The notes under the pieces were generated by a model. The model saw only the letters and a program-made list of their open reading frames with translations, did no database searches and was not told where the DNA came from. Of a stretch of DNA of 64,000 bases, positions 34,818-46,299 are shown in pieces; position 1 is the first letter of the stretch; the number at the start of each line of letters is the position of its first letter. The stretch is from Escallonia rubra (lineage: Eukaryota; Streptophyta; Magnoliopsida; Escalloniales; Escalloniaceae), in NCBI GenBank assembly GCA_033065855.1, contig JAVXUO010001195.1, positions 1 through 64,000 of the forward strand. The letters are read 5' to 3'. The position numbers were made by a program, and so were the translations under genes.

Positions 34818-37800
34818 CTAGGGCCATCCAAAAAGCCCCTTCATGTTCAGAGCTGAACCGGAGTTGAACTCGGCTTTTCCCCATCCAAAAAGCCCCTTCA
34901 TCGTAAGACTTGAACCTGTACTAAACTCGGCTTTTCCCCATCCGAAGATCCCCTTCGTATTCAGGGCAGACCCTGTGTTCAACTTAGCTCTTCCTTCAGT
35001 CATATTGCACTGAGTTGCTTCCCAATACTCCGCATAAGTTTGTTGAGGATATGTTGATGGGTGACTCTGATCCACCAGCTCAGGTGCGGAGCTCACCAAT
35101 GCATCTAGTGATGGCCCAAAAGCAATAGGCAGACCTATCCTTCTAACACTGTTGTTGCCAATCACCCTATGCACAGCACTCTTGTACTTCCGATTAGTTA
35201 GTATCTGTCAAGACACGACATTGCTAGCTATTAATTAGTAGTGACACCCTGCCACAATATATATTGACATTAAAGATGAACCAAGATTTTTACCTCAAGA
35301 TGATCCCCAATGTGTGCAACGATGGAATTCGGGGCGATGTTCGCGCTTACCCATTTCCCTTCGCGTTGTAATTGCAGGCCACCATCCACACTTTGTATAA
35401 GGAGGATTAGGAGGCTGGGGTCACTGTGAGAGGGAAGGCCAATTGGATTATTTGACAGCGAACAAGGTGGATAAGAATTGACCGCGCATACGTCAAAACC
35501 TGATTTCAGTCTCATTGCGTTCTCTACGTAACAATCTTCAAGTCCCAAGCTTTTGGATATTCCTCTAAGTATTTCAAGAGCCACCTCCCTGCTTCTGTTG
35601 CAGTACTCTTGAAGGATGTCACTGGTAAATTGAGGTAACATGGGATTATTTTTGTTAGTTACATTTATAGATGAACATGCATGTTGGGTCAGATTGTTTA
35701 ATGCTGGCACGTTATGGAAGAGTAAAGAGGCAAGGTCAAACCTAAAAGCAGCCGGTTTGGCGGGACAGTGAAACTCGGGGTGTGAGATGAGCTTGAGGAA
35801 CTCCCTTTGGTCTCCAGGCTTGGACCCTTTACTCCACCTAATCTTATCAGTCAGACCCTTTGGCTCGTACTCTATCTTCTCCCTCTCTGTTTGATCAAAG
35901 AACTCGGAGCACCTTTCAAGCACCTCCTTGATAAAGCTTTCTGGTATACCATGGTTTCCCACCTGCATTGATGAATATATGTTGCATTGTACGTTTTAAA
36001 TAGTAAGGTAGAAAAATGTACATATATGTTAGTGCGATAAGTAATAAAGGAACGATGAAGAATGAACAATGTGGTTTTTCTGTTAAATGAAGAATGAACA
36101 ATGTCACTACAAGAAAAACGTCTATTAGCGACGGAATTTAGCGACGGAATGAATTCCATCGCTAAAAGTCACCTATTCCGACGGAATTGGGCGATGGAAT
36201 AGGTTCCGTCACTATATTCACTCTAAAAATGTTGGAGGGAAAAAGTGAGCGGGAAGCAAAAGTGGGCGACGGAATTTTCCATCACAAATAATTTAGCGAC
36301 GGAATTTGGCAACGGAGTTTATAGACGGAATGATGTTCATCGCTAAATGTGTTATTTTAATATTTAATACCAAAAAAAAGGCTTTTACTGATTATTGAAA
36401 AATAGAAGAATGTACGTAATAAACCAAGAAAAACACTTAAATGTTTCGGCCAAAATATAGAAAAGAACAGAACAAAATTTTTCCTCTTCCTCTCACTCTC
36501 ATTCTCAAGCCTCAACTCTTTCTCTAGCTATAGAGAGAGAGAGAGAGAGAGAGAGCTGGGGCGGGTTTTGTTTGGTTAAGAATTGATGTCGATCGCCTTG
36601 GAGAGCAGCGCCGGCGACCGGATCGACCGGTTGCCCGGCGGGATGAGCTGCATCGGGATCTACGAATCGGCGGAGACGGGGAGGTTCGCCGGGGATCGGC
36701 GGTTGCCGTTGGATCCGGAGGCGGGCGAGGGGGAAACGTGCAGCTCGTCGTCGATTGGGACGAGCAAGTCAAATCTGATTGCAGGCCTTTGGTTGAGTGC
36801 AAAGCGAGGGACGAGCAAGTCAAATCCTGCAACAGCTAATTGTAAGTGTTCATTCATTTTTAATATCTTCTATGGCGTCCCTGTTTAGTTTTTCATCTTT
36901 CGGTATGAGTCCTTTTTATTACTTTTAGATAGCTGTAGCTTGTGTTTGTGACTGTGTGTGCCATTGTCCCTCGTCTCTGTTTTTTTGTTACTCCTTAGAT
37001 TCTTAGGTTTTGGGGTTTGTTTGCATTGGAAATTTTTGGTTTTATACTGATAAAGAGTAGATTGAGTCTGTGGTTTTTGATTTGTTGTCTGTACTTTAAT
37101 TACTGATTTATTTCATGTAGATGCCAATGGAACTGACTATAGAAGATTACCATGTTAACTTGTTTCCGGTCAAATTTGACTTCCCCAGTAATGGGCATCT
37201 AGCTGTTCATCACCCTGTTGAATTATATATGTGCTTGGATGCTTGACAGTTTCTTTTTGGGGTGTTCTTGAAGAGGGTTTTGAGGGTGGGGGGGGGGGAG
37301 GGGTGGTCTGTGCACCAACTATGTAAAGCTGTGTGTGCATGGGGATGAAGGGAGGAGGGAGCAGCCATGGTGACTGCTAGGGGGTGTGAGGGGTATGTGT
37401 GTGTGCCAACCTGCCTTGTGTGTGCGCGTGGTGTGGATGTAAGTACAAGGCAGGGGGTGGTGTGGGTGTGCATGGGACTGCTGTAGCAGTGGAGGTGATG
37501 TGTGTGCGTGGTGTGGATGTAAGTTCTTATTAACACTAGGCCATAATTAGTTTTGGTGGGTAAAAGGGCTTAGGGCCTCGTTTCATTGCCGATGCTCAAG
37601 ACTGCACATTGTGTGTGCCAACCTGCTGTGTGTGTGTGTGCCAACATGCTGTGTGTGTGCGTGGTGTGGATGTGAGTGCAAAGCAGGGGGTGGTGTGGAT
37701 GTGCATGGGACTGCTGTAGCTACCATGTTGGATGTTGGATATTGTCAAATATTTGTTGTAGTTCCATCATTGTTTGACTCACATATTTTAGGTTGGATTC

Positions 37801-38906
37801 ATGGTTAGGCCCGGTTATGCAAGTACATTGATACATCATTTAACATGTCTTTAATTGCTTTGTTACAGGCCGAACTTACCGCGACTAATGCTACTGAGGA
37901 TGGCAATGATGATACATTCGACGAGCTTGGTAGATGATGCCTTATGTGACGAGATTTGACGTTACATTTGTAGGAATATTTGTTCATTTTGGTAACCAAA
38001 CAAGTGGTTGATTTAGATGCATTAACTCAATTGTTAACTTTTAGTGGTATTCAACAAATGCTGAATATTTGGTAACTCAATTGTTAACTTTTAGTGGTAT
38101 TCAAAATTTTAGCTCCTAAATATGATTTTTGTGCGGGAATTAGCGACGGAAAAAATCATTTAGCATCTAAATATTGTTTTTGTGACGGAATTAGTGATGG
38201 GAATTTTCTTAAATATGCGTTTTTGCGACAAAATTAACGACGAAAAAATATATTCAGCTCCAAAATATGGTTTTTGCACCGGAATTAGCGACGGAAAAAT
38301 TTATTAAATTCCTAATTATGGTTTTTGCGACGGAATTAGCGACTGAATTTCCGTCGTTAATGGTAATTTTAAAAAAAATGCATAAAAAAAATATTTATAT
38401 TTATTTATTTATTTTTAAAAAACTTGATTTTCTAAAAATTGAAAAATAGTTTTAGCGACGGAAATTCCGTCGCTAAAGGATGACCATTTCCGTCGCTAAT
38501 AACAAAGGCTTCACCGATGGAATACTAATTCCGTCGCTAAAACCTTTAGCGACAAGGGTTTAGGCGACGGAACGTTAGCGACGGAATTTCCGTCGCTAAA
38601 GGATTTACCGACGGAATTTCTACATTTAGCGACGGAAAAATTCCGTCGCTAATGGTTAATTTTCTTGTAGTGTGTGTATGACTGAAGTTGAATGCATACT
38701 GTGAAGAAACCATAGTCAGTGCATGCTTTGCCAAGGTCCAGGATGGCTTTGGAGCGTTCGTTATGATCGGCAGAGATGAGCATGGAGTAGTCAATGATGG
38801 GAATTTCATCATCAGCTACAAAGCAGTTGGGTTTGTTGCTGTCAGCGTTGGCATAAACAGAGGGTGCAGACGGCGCTTGGATGAGTCTATGGGCTACCTT
38901 AGCCAT
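34818..38906 (-). CDS. 2-oxoglutarate/Fe(II)-dependent dioxygenase C, four exons
   Basis: Exons are 38906-38700, 35962-35742, 35621-35294 and 35204-34818. Exon 2 and 3 sizes (221 and 328 bp) equal those of gene A, all borders are GT..AG, and 380 residues result. The start MAKVAHRLIQ has a TATA box about 85-91 bases upstream. IPIIDYSMLI marks the DIOX_N part. Iron ligands are H208 and D210 (LPSHSDPS) and H264 (VHRV). The 2-oxoglutarate motif again reads R274-I-G276 instead of R-x-S. The C-terminus is built of three tandem units of 17-19 residues (326-342, 343-361, 362-380) with core TGSALxMKGLFGWG, different from the tail of A/B. Intron 1 is about 2.7 kb because a CACTA transposon fills most of it. 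The gene is a tandem, older paralogue of A and B. Substrate unknown. Confidence 0.92.
36583..36888 (+). pseudogene. captured gene fragment inside the CACTA element (OXS3-like?)
   Basis: An ATG at 36583 opens 101 codons with GC content far above the surroundings. The start MSIALESSAGDRID, then GGMSCIGIY, and later CSSSSIG recall the N-terminal layout of plant OXIDATIVE STRESS 3-like small serine-rich proteins; this is from memory and only moderately convincing. A block with GTSKSN is duplicated within the frame. The coding similarity fades near 36840 (donor-like TAATT|GTAAGT), so this may be a captured first exon. Unlikely to make a functional protein. Confidence 0.4.
37370..37735 (+). repeat. 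GT-rich minisatellite in the CACTA element
   Basis: Two long copies of a module (gtgtggatgtaagt... gcagggggtggtgtgg ... catgggactgctgtagc) occur near 37430-37490 and 37665-37722, with interspersed gtgtgtgccaac units. No coding sense; ORFs here are low-complexity artefacts. Confidence 0.75.
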
Positions 38907-38990
38907 CTTGTGTATGTGTTGGTGTTCCTGTGTGTCTCTGTGTCTGGAGAGAGAGAGAGAGAGGGTATAAAGATAGCTCACGGCGTTCCA

Positions 38991-38997
38991 TTTTATA
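38991..38997 (-). promoter_or_regulatory. TATA box of dioxygenase gene C
   Basis: The minus strand reads TATAAAA about 88 bases upstream of the start codon at 38906. Confidence 0.65.
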
Positions 38998-39029
38998 GGC
39001 TTCAAAAGTTGAAGGGCTTTATTCTTAAC

Positions 39030-39350
39030 CCCGCAGACAACTTAAGTTAAGTTGTCAGCACTATTTGACCGTCCATCCATTACGAATGGATAAATCAGAT
39101 CTGTCTTCTTTAAAAAAATACCGTCGTCCGCTACATAATGTGGCGTACATGAATTCTGACCAAAATTGCCTCGGAGGGATTCAATAAGTCGGAGGGATTT
39201 GCATGCAAATAGGGGGGCAGTATAGTAAACTTCACCGTTCGTTACATATATAAGTTTACTTTTAAAAAAAATAGATTTAACCCGTCTATCCACGATGGAT
39301 GGACGGCCAAATCACACCGGCAAGTTGCCAGCGCTATCAATTGATCAACT
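39030..39350. mobile_element. MITE-like inverted repeat upstream of gene C
   Basis: The words gttgtcagcactatttgacc and gtccatccat near 39050-39080 recur in inverse orientation (atggatggacggccaaatca ... ggcaagttgccagcgctat) near 39292-39340. The inverted arms are imperfect and I could not fix the target duplication. It sits about 45 bases upstream of the TATA box of gene C, so it forms most of the proximal promoter. Confidence 0.5.
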
Positions 39351-40107
39351 TCCAAAATTAAATTGACAATACTTTGTTGAAATTTAGTAGAAAACTTGCA
39401 AGTTACAGTTATGAATGCACCCTGCCCTGGTTCTGCTCTCTTGCGTGACTTATGGCCAGTTGAACACTTCAGCAGATTTGGAAAGTATATGTAATTTGTG
39501 TGTGAATGAAAAATAGATGGGATCTGGTATGAGGTCTCCGTCTCCGCATTTGAGTAGATATATAGAAAGTCAAACTAAATAACATCATCTTTCCTGATTT
39601 ATATTAAGCATACACGTGAGGGAATTTCATTGACTAATATTCAATGGCAAGTTGCTCATCATAAGAAAAATAAAATCTATTCTAGGCAGCTAGTCCATTT
39701 TAGAATCCATTTCATAGTAGTGATTACTGGGAAGCTTGTAATACGACAATTAAAGGTTTGTTGAGCAAGCAAATCAAAAAATATTTTGACTAGCATGAGG
39801 CTCGTATTCTACGCTTGGTATCATGCTATATCACATGTTGCTGGAAAATGAATATTACATGCTTATTCAAGGTAAGAAATGCAGGAAATGTGTCATTATC
39901 TTTTTGACTAGCGCTTTGAAATTAGAATAGCAGTTTGTTACTAACTATTTAGATTTTAGCAGAAAGAATTGAATAAATGAAAGGAATCGAACCGAGGGAT
40001 AGCTTAATCACGGTATTGACTTCAATAGGCGGTGATGTTCTAGATTCTCCTCGTAAATTTTGCTGCTAAAAGATAATAAGAACGCAAGTGATGAGATTAA
40101 GAAGCTC
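39351..40107. other. intergenic DNA, no gene seen
   Basis: AT-rich with no recognised element. A tRNA B-box-like word (ggttcgattcc on the minus strand, near 39988) is present, but I could not fold a tRNA around it. Confidence 0.5.
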
Positions 40108-41459
40108 TCAATATCTCATCCTGAATTGTGGTTCCGCAGCAATCCCAGACAAAATCGAAATTATCTCATCAGTTTGTCGGTGAGATCCGTCTCCCGAGAA
40201 AAATACACAAACTCTTCCTTTTAGCAAAATCCAACTACATCCAGGAACTCTCTGCACCCCCTTCAATCCCCATGTTGACCAGTGGCTGCATACATGTTGC
40301 ACAGCACCATATGGGCTAGTGCACTGAGAGGATCCCATTCTAGGAGCCATTTGGCAGCACTCCTAGCAATCCCTAACTCTGCCTCACCAAATCCACATAC
40401 ATCAAGCAATGCACCCCAAGTAGCATGACCTGGTTCGAAAGGTAGCCTCAAGACACACTTTTGCTTCTTTTAATATCCCTGCTCGTCCAAAAAGATTGAT
40501 TATACACATGTTACATGTAATGCACTAAACCTGGTTTACTTGAATAGATGTTGTCCACCGCCTGAAATAATTCCAGCCCTCAATCAACAAGGCCTTCATG
40601 GTTACACGTTGATAGAGTGCCCAATGTGTAACAGAGTTTAGGTTGATTCCAGACTTTTGCATGGCTTCAAAATGAATTAGAGCCTCATTTGAGATCCCGT
40701 GATGTGAGAATCCCATTATCATATAATTACGCGTAATCAGGTCCCGAGATGTCACGTTGGAGAAAATGCTATATGCATCATCTACCTTCCCACAGTGGCA
40801 TACTATGAGATTAGAGAGTTCTCGAGAATCAAGTCAGTTGGAGACTGTCTTCGTCAACAGGCCATGAAGTTGCTTGCTTTGGTCAAGGTAAGCCGTTGCA
40901 CCGGCAGCTCATATGTGGCATCAAGAGGTGAAACCCGCTGAGTTTGCATGTCAGCAAACAAGATTGTAGCTTTTGCAAAGAGCTCATTTTGGATGTATCC
41001 TGATATATTGCAGTCCATGCAACATCATCTCTGTCAGGCATACACTTAAAAAGATGCCTTGCCTTTGCTACCTCGCCAACACTAAAATACCCAGTCCATG
41101 AAATTTTGTCTCAAATAAATAACTTGTCAAAGGTATTCTGAGCCTTTTCGAACTCTCCTATCCTGATATAGCCATTATCATATCGTAATTAGAAGATTGA
41201 GCAGTGCAGTTCCTCGAGATCTTAAAAATAGAGCATATGCATAATCCATCATCCCAAACTCACTCTACATGTGAAACAGGGTCCTAGACAGCCTCCCATC
41301 ATAGTCATGATAGTCCCAATTGTTAATTATCAAATGGGCATGTAACTGATTACCAGCACGAGAAAAACTCATACCAGTGCATGCATACACAAGCGACACA
41401 CAAGTCTCCCTAGTTGCTTTAATATCAAAATTCTGTCTCATCTCAGAAAAAAAAATCAA

Positions 41460-42271
41460 TAGCCTGTTTGCGAGTTTTTTTTAGGAGAGAAAGGGAAGGA
41501 AAAGAAAGGAAAGTGACTACTTTCCTCCATTTTCTTTAGTTTGTGAGTTTTTTTAAGGAGAGAAAAGAAGAGAAAGGGGAGGAAAGTTTGGGCTTCTTTT
41601 GTCTCTAAATCTTTTCTTCCAAAATTGGGAAGAAACGGAGAGAAAGATCATAAGTAACATTTTAATAATGCCCATATTACCCTTGAGACAATGAAGACTA
41701 AATTTTGAATGACTTCTAGGTTTTAAGGTTTCTTATGGAAGCTTATCACTTTATTTACAATTAAGTGATTGTTTTAGATGTTAGAATTGACTCATAACTG
41801 ATTATTTTGCTTTTGGTGTGACATTAATTAGATTTAGATGTTGGGATGTTTGTCGTGATTTCATGGTTATTGTTGTTTTTTACATGATGAAATTAATCAA
41901 CTATGTAAGGCTTATGACATTAGTATGATATGTATTTTGTATGATTTATCGATAATTAAATTATTTTACCAACAAAATCATGTTTTTTTTAGGATCATAC
42001 ATTCTTAATCTTTGTTAGAATCATCACAAATTAGTATAAGGGTATATACGTAACCATAGTATAAGGGTATATACGTAACCATGTGTCTTTTCTTTTCTTT
42101 TCTGCTTAACTCACAAACAAGAGAAAAGAATGATACTTTCTTTTCTCTCTTAAACTCACAAACAAGAGGAAGGATAATTGTTTTCCCTTCTCTTCCTTTC
42201 TCTTCTTTTCCCTTCTCTTCCTTTCTTTTCTTTTCTTTTCTCTCGTCTCAAAACTCACAAACAGGCTACAN
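41460..42271. mobile_element. MITE-like element inside the PPR remnant
   Basis: The left end TAGCCTGTTTGCGAGTTTT and the reverse complement of the right end TAGCCTGTTTGTGAGTTTT form near-perfect inverted repeats. Subterminal DNA is rich in aggagagaaaagaaagg words and its complement, with internal copies of ctcacaaacaagag. The target duplication is unclear, partly because of an undetermined base at 42271, so the superfamily (hAT or other) is open. A related sequence lies near 60225-60330. Confidence 0.7.
42271..42271. other. undetermined base (N)
   Basis: Single N in an otherwise complete sequence, at the right edge of the MITE-like element. Confidence 1.
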
Positions 42272-43166
42272 GTCCTCTTCTTAAAAGTCAATCCAAGCAT
42301 ATCCGCCAATCATGGCTGTCCAAGAAACACTATTCCTCTCAGGCATATTAGAAACAAAAAAAGACCCCATTTCAGCATTGCCAACCTACAATGACCGACA
42401 ACTAGGCTGGTCCAAGTAACCGCATTCCTTTCCCCTATCTCATCAAACAAAGCCCTTGCTTCTTCCATCCTATAATTCTCAGCATACCCTCCGATCATAG
42501 CATTCCAAAAAACTTGATTCTTGCACAGCATTACGACAAGAACCTGCCTCCCCTCCTCCAAACACCCATTTCTAATCAACCCCACCACCATCGAACCCGA
42601 TAAAACCACGGTCCTATTATATCAAACAACTCCCTCACCTCAATAACCCTTCTGGCGTTTATCAACCCCCTAACCATCAATGTCCACCAAACCAACACTC
42701 TTCTCTTTCATCCCATAAAAAAACCGCCAAGCATCACTCAACCTCCCACATTGCACATAACCCGAAAGCATAGCATTGTGAGTCCCGAAGTTTCTTTCGG
42801 GCATGATTTCAGAGAGTGTCCTATCTTTGTTAAAGAGACCGAATTTCGAGTGTCTCGAGAATAAGAAAGTCCACAAGACAACCCGGCTCGAGTATCTTCT
42901 TTGAGGCATTTTATCAAGCATCTGGCGTGCATTCTGTAGTTTGTGTTCCTTGAGCTATTGAAGGAGATTGGAAACGCCAAAACCATGTGTCGAGCCGATG
43001 GTGCTAGGGGTACCGGATTGAAACGGTGACATGGAGGCAAAGGGAACGGGGACTGATTAAGCTTTTGGAGAAACACGAGTGGAGTTTGTTGAAACAAGAA
43101 GGGGCGGGCATTATCCCTTTTTTGATATGATCGTCTTAACAGTTGGTCTAGGCGCCCTTTGTGCAT

Positions 43167-43943
43167 TAAGAGGTGCCATTAAAAATTGTCACTAAACCAG
43201 CCAAAATCAAGGTTATCCTAAAATTTAGAGAATGATTTCCAAAGCTTCACTTTTATACGTAAACAATTATATACGAATTATCGTGACCCACGCGATTCAT
43301 GTGCAAAAATTAAGTTAACAGTGTGAGTTTTTTTTATAATTAAGCATGAAGTATAAGTGTTCATAAATTTTAAATTATGAAAACCAAACATATCATCTTA
43401 TGTCACATCAGTCCTGTTCCCCCACGACTGTTACGACTGTTACTTTGTACTTATCAACAATGTCCGCTACATTGTGTAGCAGACAATTTATATATCCGCT
43501 ACATAATATAGCGGATAACACACTGTCCGCTACATAATGTAGCGGCCGGTCCATATATATACACAAAAACCTAACTTCGAAACTATTCTCCATTCTTTCT
43601 TCTCACAAATTTTTTCAGCGGCGTTGGCAAGCAGATCTGCGCAATTTCTTCTCAAGAAGTCCTTTAATTGTCTAATTAATCACATAAGTTCACAAACCAA
43701 TCATTTATTTGTTCATAATCTAGAGTTGTGATGAATATTACGTTTTATACATGGTTTTGATTATGTATTGAGCATGTGCTAGCATTGGTAAAATCTGATT
43801 ATGTGTATGTATGTATATGTGTGTGTGTGTGTGTATATATTGAGCATGTGAACTTATGTGAGCATGTGCTAGCGTTGGTAATTTGCGAGCGTTTGATAAA
43901 AGTTTCCAAACTTGACGTTTTTCCTTAATTTCAGTTGCAAAAA
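43167..43943. other. 5' region of the plant-mobile-domain element with palindromes
   Basis: It contains three close copies of a palindrome of the type TCCGCTACATAATGTAGCGG (43467-43556), TATATATA at about 43554, and a GT-rich microsatellite (43805-43835). Words tgagcatgtgctagc are repeated near 43770 and 43860. It leads into the ATG at 43944. Confidence 0.55.
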
Positions 43944-45956
43944 ATGGACTTTAACCCTGGACCAGAAGATCCCTCTGTATTATACGACCAAGCAAGTCAT
44001 ATCAGTACACTCATATGAGATGGTGAAGTAAGATACATATTTTATCAACTTTCTTATTCTCACGAACATTGTATACTGTTTGCTTTGCTTAAATTGTATT
44101 TATTAATTCGTAAGAAAGAACACTCCTCAACACAGTAGAAGAATTTGATAATTTCAGAGTCTGAAAATTGAACAAATACTAGAAAAAAATTACTGCGTAA
44201 AATTGGGTTTGGGGTTTTCACGCATGGGAATATCTTTCAACAACTTAACCGGAACTTAATAGGTGCCCTTGTTGAAAGGTGAAAAAGTTAAACGAATACG
44301 TTTCACTTCTCTCTTGGAGACTTGACAATTACTCTAGAAGATGTAGGGTCATCTTAGGGTTACCGGTGACGGGGGGTCAGTAATTGCTCCTCCGTCGGAA
44401 GCATCGAATAAGAGAGCCGCTAGGGACTTCTTTAGACAGATACTTGAAGATCAATTTAACACTGGTGGGATAAAGTTAAAGTGGTTGCTAGATACCTACA
44501 GGGTTCTACCTGAAAACTACATGGATGAGATGCTTATGTTGTACACACAGGCTTTCCTCTTGTGGGTGATGGGGGCAATTATATTCTCAACGACGTCGAA
44601 GAATACAGTCAGTGTCAAATATTTACCGTTGTCGGGTAGCCTGCAAGAGGTTGGGGAGTATGCCTGGGGTGCAACAACTCTTGCGTACCTGTACCGAGCA
44701 TTGCACAAGGCAACGAGGCCCGACTTCGAAGCTATATGTGCATGTCTCTCGCTGTTGTAGGTATATCATATAAATCTTGATTACGTTATCGATATTTTTT
44801 TATTAGTCGGTGGACAATACATTTTGACGATACTATATATAATTTGTCTTCGTTCTCGGGTGTGGTCTTATGAACACATTTATACCGGTGCACCCAACCG
44901 TAGGGAGGGAACCGATAATGTGTGGCCTCAGTTGTGAGTTTGGGCGTACAGCCGGAGGCTTAGCCACTAGCCGCAGAGAGATGATCCCCATCACAACATT
45001 ACGCTCTATCGGGGGGGTTCAACTCGCTATCTCCTGGCCAAATGTGTTGGGCATCGTACAAACGTTTGGAGCGACGGGTGGCAGAGTCGTTCGTCTTCAC
45101 GCTGTTTAGGTTGCAACGCACACCCCCTAATCCACTTCGAGGTTGCGGAGTGGCAGTTGCCAGATCGCGTAATGTGTTATTTTAACTGCCTGTAGGGGTT
45201 GCCAGCCGATGCCCCAGATATTAGGGTTAACAGGAACCCTCTGGGTGTCGGACGGTTTGACAAGGTGAATGCTCACGATTTGTGCGCACGAGAAATTGAG
45301 GTTTGGAGTTCTTGCCATGACACGCTGGTAGCCATTGTGTCGGAGCTTGACCCCGTGATCAGCATCGAGCAATACGATGACTGGTACTACCGCATCATGC
45401 GGAAGAGAGTAGCCCCAATAAGGTTTGAACGAGGGCAGAAGTACCACCCTAGGGGTCAGATCGATGAGCGTAGGGCATACGATCTCGTAAGTTGCCCAAC
45501 CAATGATTTTAATTGGATTTAAAGATTCTTGTTTTACATTCAATCTCGTCTGTTTTGTGGTTATACTTATTATCTCTTTGGACGTATGTTAATGCCTCGC
45601 TCGCCTTCTTCCAGAAGCCGAGTGAGCGGAAGGATCTGGTGGATGCCATGGGATTGGAACTTCGCCAATAGGCTGATGCAGTGGCGTCTGGCTGTGGGGA
45701 GTTTGTGTGCCATTATACGGGACACCTTTCAAGCGTCAGCCCGGGAATGGACTATCTGGGGTGGCAGAATCCTCTTGTAAGTGAGGGATACGGTGATCCC
45801 TCGGGGCAGACATCAGGGGTGAGCGAAGGAGTTGGTGGTCCCTCCGTAGCGGGACAGGCTCAAGCGCCATGGGACGATTACAGTGTCCAATCGTTTTCTT
45901 TGCTTCGGGACTCAGAACCACTACCCATCTCTCAGAGTCAAGTCATACAAGACTAG
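43944..45956 (+). pseudogene. plant mobile domain (PMD, MAIN-like) protein remnant
   Basis: It starts MDFNPGPEDPSVLYDQASHI, typical of MAIN-like / 'phosphatase 7 long form' mobile-domain proteins, but TGA interrupts it where a tryptophan is expected. After an intron-like gap, fragments follow in different frames: NLIGALVERW (near 44260), LEDVG, then YTQAFLLWVMGAIIF, VKYLPLSGSLQEVGEYAWGA and TTLAYLYRALHKATRP (44540-44720), and YDDWYYRIMRKRVAPI (45375). The end at 45681-45956 is acidic and Ser/Gly-rich. Several stops and frame changes show decay. Such domains occur in both host genes and mobile elements; the C48 protease that follows favours an element. Confidence 0.8.
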
Positions 45957-46019
45957 CATTTCGCAAACATCAATCTCTTCGAGTCAATGCCCATCGTCCC
46001 GTGGACGGGACATTCTGGG

Positions 46020-46200
46020 CCCCCGGAGGGCAATATCAGCTGGCTGACCCCCCGGGAGGGCAATATCCCCTGTTCACCCCCCTCCCCCCTCCGAAGGGGA
46101 ATATCCCCCTATCGACCCACTCCGAGGGCAATATCAGCCGGTTCCCCCCCCCCCCCCCCCGAGGACAAAATCCCCCGGTCAACCCCTCAGCTTATCGCAA
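46020..46200 (+). repeat. GGGCAATATC minisatellite and C17 run between PMD and C48 parts
   Basis: About four units contain gagggcaatatc or ggggaatatc, and 17 C in a row lie at 46144-46160. In one frame this encodes repeated GGQYPL/GNIPL-like, proline-rich segments, perhaps the linker between the two domains. Confidence 0.6.
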
Positions 46201-46299
46201 AGAGCATCCGTTGAAGTCTCTACGGCCAGCAAAATGTCAGTGAATCCATGAGCGTTACTTTAGCGGGGGGCTCCTTGGAACAAGGCGTCATATAGTATG

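Larger units (their letters stand above)
36105..38672. mobile_element. CACTA (En/Spm-type) transposon, 2568 bp, in intron 1 of gene C
   Basis: The ends are CACTACAAGAAAA at 36105 and TTTTCTTGTAGTG ending at 38672, flanked by the 3-bp duplication TGT (36102-36104 and 38673-38675). Both subterminal regions are packed with copies of tttagcgacggaa and its complement ttccgtcgctaaa, the expected transposase binding repeats. There is no transposase; the middle holds a GC-rich captured fragment (36583-36840) and a GT-rich minisatellite, so this is a non-autonomous, gene-carrying element. Confidence 0.95.
40108..43166 (-). pseudogene. pentatricopeptide-repeat (PPR, PLS/E-type) gene remnant
   Basis: Reading leftward from about 43166, fragments in changing frames show PPR features: NAMLSGYVQCGRLSDAWRFF (near 42780), VFWNAMIGGYAENYRMEEAR and AVTWTSLV (42400-42520), MPDRDDVAWTAI (near 41040), SRDLITRNYMIMGFSHHGIS (near 40740), and an E-domain-like end HATWGALLDVCGFGEAELG with VPGCSWILLKGRVCVFFSGD (40430-40230). 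Intact relatives act in organelle RNA processing. Numerous frameshifts and stops plus a transposon at 41460-42271 show it is dead. Confidence 0.85.

Noticed and set aside
36583-36888. Independent host gene in the intron of dioxygenase C
   Set aside because: It lies entirely between CACTA ends with a target duplication and stops at a donor-like site without further exons, so captured cargo is more likely.
39960-40060. tRNA gene on the minus strand
   Set aside because: A B-box-like ggttcgattcc is present near 39988, but I could not form an acceptor stem, an A box or an anticodon arm around it.
42081-42309. ORFs at the MITE edge
   Set aside because: Made of tctcttttcc-type low-complexity MITE sequence and interrupted by the N.
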